From JdFR-22 sp046537735 (GTDB lineage: Archaea; Halobacteriota; Archaeoglobi; Archaeoglobales; Archaeoglobaceae), in contig JBKHKH010000008.1 in NCBI GenBank assembly GCA_046537735.1, positions 1-27,387 of the forward strand: a stretch of DNA of 27,387 bases, read 5' to 3'. This document shows, one piece after another, positions 22,892 to 27,387 of this stretch. Positions within the stretch are counted from its first letter, which is position 1, and the number at the start of each line of letters is the position of its first letter. The translations under genes were made by a program, and so were the position numbers. The notes beneath the pieces are model-generated. The model did no database searches, was not told the DNA's origin, and saw only the letters and a list, made by a program, of their open reading frames with translations.

Positions 22892-23911
22892 GTGATATCT
22901 AGAATAAGAAATCAAATACTTCAGCTCATGGCGAGCGGGGAGAAATCAGTTTATGAGCTGATCGACAAGCAGGATGCTAGCCTGCCGGAGTTCTTCAACC
23001 TCATTCAAGAAATGGAGGGCCAGGGTCTGCTATCCACCAAAGAAGGTAAGGTGTACCTTTCAGAGAATGCCAGAGATAAGATCGAAGGTCTGTATCTCAT
23101 CGAAGAGCAGTGGTGTAGCTGTTGTTCCACTGGATACCGGATAAGTGGTTCTCTTCGACAGGTGCAGCAAAAGTTCGAGGAGATTGCCAGTGAACGACCC
23201 AAAGCTATTGAAGAATACGACCAGGGTTTTATATCCCCTGAAGACATCATGAGACGAATCGCTTTTATGTATGAAAGAGGAGACCTGCTTGACTCGAAAA
23301 TCTTTGTTGTAGGGGATGACGACCTCTTCAGCATTGCTGTCGCTCTCACCGGCCTCCCCCAAAAAGTGTGGGTAGGTGAGATCGATGAAAGGCTAGTGTC
23401 ATTTATAAACAAGGTTGCTGCCGAGTACGGTCTGCCAGTTGAAGCCAATGAGTTTGACATTCAATACCCACTATCTTCCGAATTGAAAGGAAGATTTGAT
23501 ATCTTTGTTACCGATCCTGTGGAGACACTCCCCGGACTGACTCTCTTTTTGTCTCGAGGGGTATCTGCACTCAAGGGAAAGGGTTGCAGTGGCTATTTTG
23601 GACTTACCACTCTGGAAGCTTCCCGCAAGAAGTGGTTCGAAATAGAGAAATGCTTACATGATATGGGTTTTGTCATTACCGATTTGAGGAGAAAATTCAG
23701 CGTTTATCCTCAAACGGGTAACAACTTCTTCAGGTATCAGGAAAAGCTTCCCATAATCAGAAAAATAGGGAGTGAAGTGGATTACGACTGGTACAAATCT
23801 ACTTTTTGCCGTGTAGAAGCTGTCGAAGACCCCAAACCAGTGGTAGAAGATAAGATGATACTTGATGACGAAGTTTACAGGGATGACGAGAGCTGGGCCA
23901 CTCCTTATTAA
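22892..23911 (+). CDS. bpsA: Branched-chain polyamine synthase
   Basis: Adds aminopropyl groups from decarboxylated S-adenosylmethionine to make branched polyamines such as N4-bis(aminopropyl)spermidine, known from thermophiles. The N-terminal 65 residues are winged-helix-like (YELIDKQDASLPEFFNLIQEME). A cysteine-rich CSCC is at 75-78. The methyltransferase-like core has VVGDDDLFSIA (GDDD 141-144) and FVTDPVETLPG, the DUF43/BpsA signatures; the usual DPPET reads DPVET. Start GTG 22892 lies one base after the speD stop with AGGGG just upstream, giving 339 residues; longer frames extend inside speD. Pairing with speD supports the assignment. Confidence 0.92.
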   Translation: MISRIRNQILQLMASGEKSVYELIDKQDASLPEFFNLIQEMEGQGLLSTKEGKVYLSENARDKIEGLYLIEEQWCSCCSTGYRISGSLRQVQQKFEEIASERPKAIEEYDQGFISPEDIMRRIAFMYERGDLLDSKIFVVGDDDLFSIAVALTGLPQKVWVGEIDERLVSFINKVAAEYGLPVEANEFDIQYPLSSELKGRFDIFVTDPVETLPGLTLFLSRGVSALKGKGCSGYFGLTTLEASRKKWFEIEKCLHDMGFVITDLRRKFSVYPQTGNNFFRYQEKLPIIRKIGSEVDYDWYKSTFCRVEAVEDPKPVVEDKMILDDEVYRDDESWATPY

Positions 23912-23939
23912 AAAGACGTTCAATTAGAGGTGTTTAATC

Positions 23940-24719
23940 ATGCACATGCAGGATAAGATAATTAGCGGAAAGGACATTGTAGAGAGAATGGGCAGAGTCA
24001 AGAAAAAGATAGGAGTGATGAGCGGGAAAGGTGGAGTAGGTAAATCCACTGTTAGTGCTCTTTTGGCCGTTCACCTGGCCAGGGAAGGATACCAGGTAGG
24101 CGTCTACGACGTTGATTTTCTGGGACCGAGTATTCCCCGGCTCTTCGGTATAGAAAGCAAAAAAAATGAAATGATCGTGAGTGAAGAAGGCCTGGAGCCG
24201 GTCTTTACCGATAGGCTGGGAATTAGAGTGCTCTCCATCCAATTCCTCCTTCCCAGCAGTGAGACACCGGTTACGTGGAGAGGTCAGGCGATAAACTCTG
24301 CCATAAGGTCCTTCATGGGAGGGACTGCCTTTGGTGATCTTGACTACCTGGTATTTGATTTCCCTCCAGGTACTGGAGAGGCCTTGCTCACAGTGCTGGA
24401 TTTTGTAGAGCTGGACGGCTCTCTGATGGTTACCATACCTCACGACCTATCGGAGATGGTGGTTGAAAAAGCCATCAAGATGTCCCAAAAAATTGACTCT
24501 GAAATTATTGGCCTGGTGGAGAACATGAGCTACTTCAAGTGCCCTACCTGTGGTGAAGAAGTGCGCATCTTCTATGGAGAGGACGTTAGCCGGCTGGCCA
24601 CCAAATACAACATCGAAAATGTCTATAAGATACCCATAGACCTCAAACTATCCAAATTCGCGGAAAGAGGGAGAATTGAGGACTTCAAAACAGATTACTT
24701 CCAGGACTTTAGTTTTTAA
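23940..24719 (+). CDS. Mrp/NBP35-type iron-sulfur cluster carrier ATPase
   Basis: A cytoplasmic P-loop ATPase of the ApbC/Nbp35 family that carries and transfers iron-sulfur clusters. The deviant Walker A GKGGVGKST is at residues 29-37, YDVDFLGPSIPRLFG follows, the Walker B-like DYLVFDFPPGTGE is near base 24340, and the bridging CPTC is at C201-C204, where a shared cluster binds a dimer. Start ATG 23940 is preceded by GAGGTG at 23927-23932; ATG 23946 is an alternative. Length 259 fits. It lies 28 bases after bpsA in the same direction, so co-transcription is likely, though no functional link to polyamines is known. Confidence 0.93.
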   Translation: MHMQDKIISGKDIVERMGRVKKKIGVMSGKGGVGKSTVSALLAVHLAREGYQVGVYDVDFLGPSIPRLFGIESKKNEMIVSEEGLEPVFTDRLGIRVLSIQFLLPSSETPVTWRGQAINSAIRSFMGGTAFGDLDYLVFDFPPGTGEALLTVLDFVELDGSLMVTIPHDLSEMVVEKAIKMSQKIDSEIIGLVENMSYFKCPTCGEEVRIFYGEDVSRLATKYNIENVYKIPIDLKLSKFAERGRIEDFKTDYFQDFSF

Positions 24720-24809
24720 TCAAAGGTGACCAGCTGCAGCCAGCTTGACAAAACAAAGTATTTCGCTTCGCTCAACGTATCTCTAATGTATTTTCTAGTG
24801 TGAATATTG

Positions 24810-25859
24810 TTATGCATCAGTGAATATATTCTTTAGGGATCTGGAAACCGCCAGGACCGATCCTATCCCTATCAACAGGTAGAGACCCACGCATCCCAGG
24901 GAAAATGGTGAGCCAGCAGCGATTCTGGAAGTGAGTATGGCGGGGAGTTCTGGTGAGGAGAACATTAAGGGTATCACTCCCACAATTAACAGAGAGAATA
25001 CCAGCTGAGCCCTTTCCCTATCCCTGGAGATGGATACAGAGAGGGCGGATATGGCCAGGAATATGAGGGAGATGGAGATGGAAATGAGGATAACTAGATG
25101 TATGTTGGCTATCTCTATCCCGTTCAGTATCAATAGAAGTATCCACGTAGGAGTTAAGAGAAGGGTTAGCAGGACCGAGCTGAGTATCTTACCCTGAATT
25201 ATCTGCTGCTCCCCTAGAGGAGTAGAAAGCAGAACATGAGCTGTTTTGGTCTCCTTTTCTTCTGAGATCAGATCTATAAACATTCCTGCTGATGTGGCGG
25301 CTGTGGTTATGACCAGGAGAGGTATAAGCAATATGTAGATGAACTCGTAGGTTATGGAAACGCTTTCGGGGACCACAATTTCCTTGAACTGGGGGTTATA
25401 GGTCTTCAGCTCCAGGGAGGAGGGTATATCGTGCATGGACCTCATTTTCTCTTCATAATCTTTCAATCTCTCTTTGAGAAGAATTGACGATTGTATTGCT
25501 TTGATCTCTTCTTTGGGCAATATGATCCGCACGAAGTTGGTGTCCGAGTACCTCTCCTTAGTTAAAAGCACTACGGAATCGATCCTTCCGTCATAAAAAT
25601 CATCCAGCGCTGCATCAAGTGAGTCGTAGGTGCTGTAGGGGTTAATGGTGTCCCTCAACACAGGCGCATCCCCCACCAGCCCTACTCTAACGTCCTTGTC
25701 TATGGCATAACCTGTTGCATCCGGGCTGTATAACACCAGAAGACCGAAAGTGATGACAGAGGCAAAAAGAGCAACAAATAACTGTAATCCCACTATGCTC
25801 ACTATTGTCCTCTCCTTGAATGCTGATTTAAGGTCTTTTAACGCTATCTGCAGTATCAT
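24810..25859 (-). CDS. ABC-2 type transporter permease
   Basis: Integral membrane subunit of an ABC exporter. One membrane helix near residues 20-44 precedes a soluble domain outside the membrane (about 45-170), then several helices follow: ITYEFIYILLIPLLVITTAA, ILSSVLLTLLLTPTWILLL, LVILISISISLIFLAISAL, VFSLLIVGVIPLMF and LGCVGLYLLIGIGSVLAV. The polar segment SEEKETKTAHVLLSTPLGEQQII is the coupling loop typical of the ABC-2/NatB-like family. No ATPase is in this window; it may lie beyond the 27387 end. The ATG overlaps the stop of the upstream permease gene by four bases, so the two probably form a heterodimer. Confidence 0.88.
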   Translation of the reverse strand: MILQIALKDLKSAFKERTIVSIVGLQLFVALFASVITFGLLVLYSPDATGYAIDKDVRVGLVGDAPVLRDTINPYSTYDSLDAALDDFYDGRIDSVVLLTKERYSDTNFVRIILPKEEIKAIQSSILLKERLKDYEEKMRSMHDIPSSLELKTYNPQFKEIVVPESVSITYEFIYILLIPLLVITTAATSAGMFIDLISEEKETKTAHVLLSTPLGEQQIIQGKILSSVLLTLLLTPTWILLLILNGIEIANIHLVILISISISLIFLAISALSVSISRDRERAQLVFSLLIVGVIPLMFSSPELPAILTSRIAAGSPFSLGCVGLYLLIGIGSVLAVSRSLKNIFTDA

Positions 25860-27387
25860 ATCAACATCAACACTCCGTAGTTATAGGTGAAGTGCAGCAG
25901 GCTGGAACAGGCTATGGCGTACTTGAAAGACCACTTCTTCATTATAAACGCAAAAACCATTATAGAAGTTACATGGATGATCAGGGGTATGATCAGGTAT
26001 TGGGCAAAAAACAAGTTGTTGAATTGAGTAACGACATTGAGAAGAGTGATCACTTTTTCTCCAGCAAAGAACCCCACACCACAGAACAGAGCTGCGGTAT
26101 AAGCGTTAAGTCCATTTTTGTGAGCCGCATATACAACACCGCCCTTGAATATCTCTTCTACAGTGGCTATTATCAACAGAAAGATTGGTATAGACTTTTC
26201 AAGGGGCATGACGAATAGAATGGAGAGCAGAAGAAATTCTGCCATGAATATGAATGGTATGGAAGCCATTGCAGCTGCCAGAGTGTGGTATTCTCTCTTT
26301 ATTGCACCCTGGAGTAAAATTAAAAACCGTTGGGATAGATTATGGCTGGACATAACTTCTGGACTGAGGGCTTTGGAAGAGAAGTAAAGCAGTACCGCCC
26401 CCATGGCGTAGAACTGGAAAGTAGCGAAAATGTAGTCGCTGATCCCTATGCTCTCACCCTCGAACATGGCCAGCATTAAGGTTATGGGAGATACTTTGCT
26501 CACAGGAATGCTTCCCCCGAATATAGCAGGTATAAATATATAGGCGGTTACCACCAGCGAGGAACTTATAACTAGAAAGGTCATTTCCCGGTAGCTTCTG
26601 GAGATGAGGGCCAGGAACATCTGGAGGGCAGCGAAAAAGAGTATAATGGGGATTATGTATATCAAAGCCATTGGACTCTTGTCAAAAAGTAGAGCTACCA
26701 TCAGGACCATGAACGCTGAAATCGCCACGTAAGGAATCATTTTCCCCAAGAGCAGCTGTAAACCGGAGATGGGGGTAGAGAGAAGTACATCTATTTTTCT
26801 GGTAACTCTATCTTCAATTAAAGAAGACGAAAATACTTGAATGACGAAATAGGAGGGTATGATAAAGAAGAAAGCAAAGATCATTTTCCCCATCAAACTG
26901 GGGGGCGAGAAATTACGGGGAGTTTTATACTCTGAACTAGAAGATGTGGTGGTAATGGCATGACCATCTCCTTCAAAGGAGGGTGAGACCTCATTCTGGT
27001 CTTTATCTTCTTTGATTTCTTCAGGGTTATTTCCTGCGCCTTGCTCTTGAGTTTTCCCCTGAGTTGTAGGGTCTTGATCTTCTCCCTCCAGCTGAGGCTG
27101 ATAGACCAGGTCCCTCTTCAAGTATACAGCATCAACGTATACTGGAAAAGCATCTTTTCCGTATCTTTTGTAGAGTTCACTCTCGAATTCATTCTTCAAA
27201 TAATTACTCAGCTCGTCTGCTGCGGATCTGGACCTGTCGGTTTCAGTGAGCACCAGGTATAGATTCGAACTTTTCCCCAGAAAAACATCGACTTTGCCAT
27301 CTTCAACACTACCCGCATCTTCTGTGTGATAGTACACAAACCCCTCGTCAGGAATTTTAAATGGACTACCTACTGTGTAGAAACCAT
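25856..27387 (-). CDS. ABC-2 permease fused to PrsW/CPBP-like protease domain, 5' end outside window
   Basis: The frame is open to the last base, so the start, including the first membrane helix and part of the external domain, is missing. The visible external part contains a low-complexity acidic/Gln linker (about 26940-27090). Six ABC-2 membrane helices follow, with coupling loop IEDRVTRKIDVLLSTPIS. After a linker at about residue 335, a second membrane domain of about 150 residues carries EEIFKG near base 26150, GEK near 26057, and histidines in IIHVTS and LLHFTYN. These are the metal- and acid-residue motifs of PrsW/CPBP intramembrane proteases, and all appear intact. The fusion suggests export coupled to membrane proteolysis. 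Start GTG 27337 is only an internal codon. Confidence 0.82.
   Translation of the reverse strand, partial: GFYTVGSPFKIPDEGFVYYHTEDAGSVEDGKVDVFLGKSSNLYLVLTETDRSRSAADELSNYLKNEFESELYKRYGKDAFPVYVDAVYLKRDLVYQPQLEGEDQDPTTQGKTQEQGAGNNPEEIKEDKDQNEVSPSFEGDGHAITTTSSSSEYKTPRNFSPPSLMGKMIFAFFFIIPSYFVIQVFSSSLIEDRVTRKIDVLLSTPISGLQLLLGKMIPYVAISAFMVLMVALLFDKSPMALIYIIPIILFFAALQMFLALISRSYREMTFLVISSSLVVTAYIFIPAIFGGSIPVSKVSPITLMLAMFEGESIGISDYIFATFQFYAMGAVLLYFSSKALSPEVMSSHNLSQRFLILLQGAIKREYHTLAAAMASIPFIFMAEFLLLSILFVMPLEKSIPIFLLIIATVEEIFKGGVVYAAHKNGLNAYTAALFCGVGFFAGEKVITLLNVVTQFNNLFFAQYLIIPLIIHVTSIMVFAFIMKKWSFKYAIACSSLLHFTYNYGVLMLI

Noticed and set aside
23005..23460. 151-codon minus-strand frame opposite bpsA
   Set aside because: Antisense to conserved BpsA motifs, with no supporting signals.
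1..27387. CRISPR array, insertion sequence, integrase or prophage genes
   Set aside because: No regularly spaced repeats, transposase motifs or phage structural genes were found; nearly all genes are core archaeal functions.

Overview
This window is a piece of a euryarchaeal chromosome. The evidence is the small subunit of the D-family DNA polymerase, both halves of the archaeal GatDE amidotransferase, a short FEN-1 ending in a PCNA-binding motif, a Sec11-type signal peptidase, a class III (pilin-type) signal sequence, and many genes whose TATA-like box lies about 25-30 nt before the start codon, as expected for leaderless archaeal transcripts. The speD-bpsA pair (branched-chain polyamine synthesis) suggests a thermophile. 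I cannot name the lineage from sequence alone; a Thermoplasmatota-like or deep-branching thermophilic euryarchaeon fits. Most of the window is core genome. I see no prophage, transposon or CRISPR array.

Layout. 1-2335: 3' part of argH, translationally overlapped by gatD. 2457-3285: a thioredoxin with two possible starts and a 46-residue Cys4 protein. 3423-5474: signal peptidase and polymerase D small subunit, divergent from one AT-rich box. 5504-7407: a membrane-anchored sulfite-oxidase-fold molybdoenzyme divergent from a Tat-exported DUF362 lipoprotein. 7440-11734: a TatD-like hydrolase divergent from gatE, which is followed by fen and a MoaB-type molybdopterin gene. 11785-14324: a CoA-disulfide reductase fused to a rhodanese domain, then malate dehydrogenase. 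14364-14484: an intergenic stretch that folds into a long multi-helix structure. 14758-16187: a pilin-like surface protein and a small unknown. 16454-20097: a tight operon of two CBS-domain proteins, an ATP-dependent RNA ligase and a DUF1464 protein. 20139-21359: four small proteins, two with metal-binding Cys motifs. 21616-22269: an unknown membrane protein. 22443-24719: speD behind a structured leader, then bpsA and an Mrp/NBP35 ATPase. 24810-27387: two ABC-2 permease genes, the second carrying a C-terminal PrsW/CPBP-like intramembrane protease domain and running off the window.

Several genes connect. GatD and GatE form one enzyme making Gln-tRNA(Gln) although about 6 kb separates them. SpeD supplies decarboxylated S-adenosylmethionine to BpsA. 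The MoaB protein and the Mo-dependent oxidoreductase both belong to molybdenum-cofactor use. The strongest candidates for something undescribed are the structured element at 14364-14484, the pseudoknot-capable speD leader, and the ABC permease-protease fusion.
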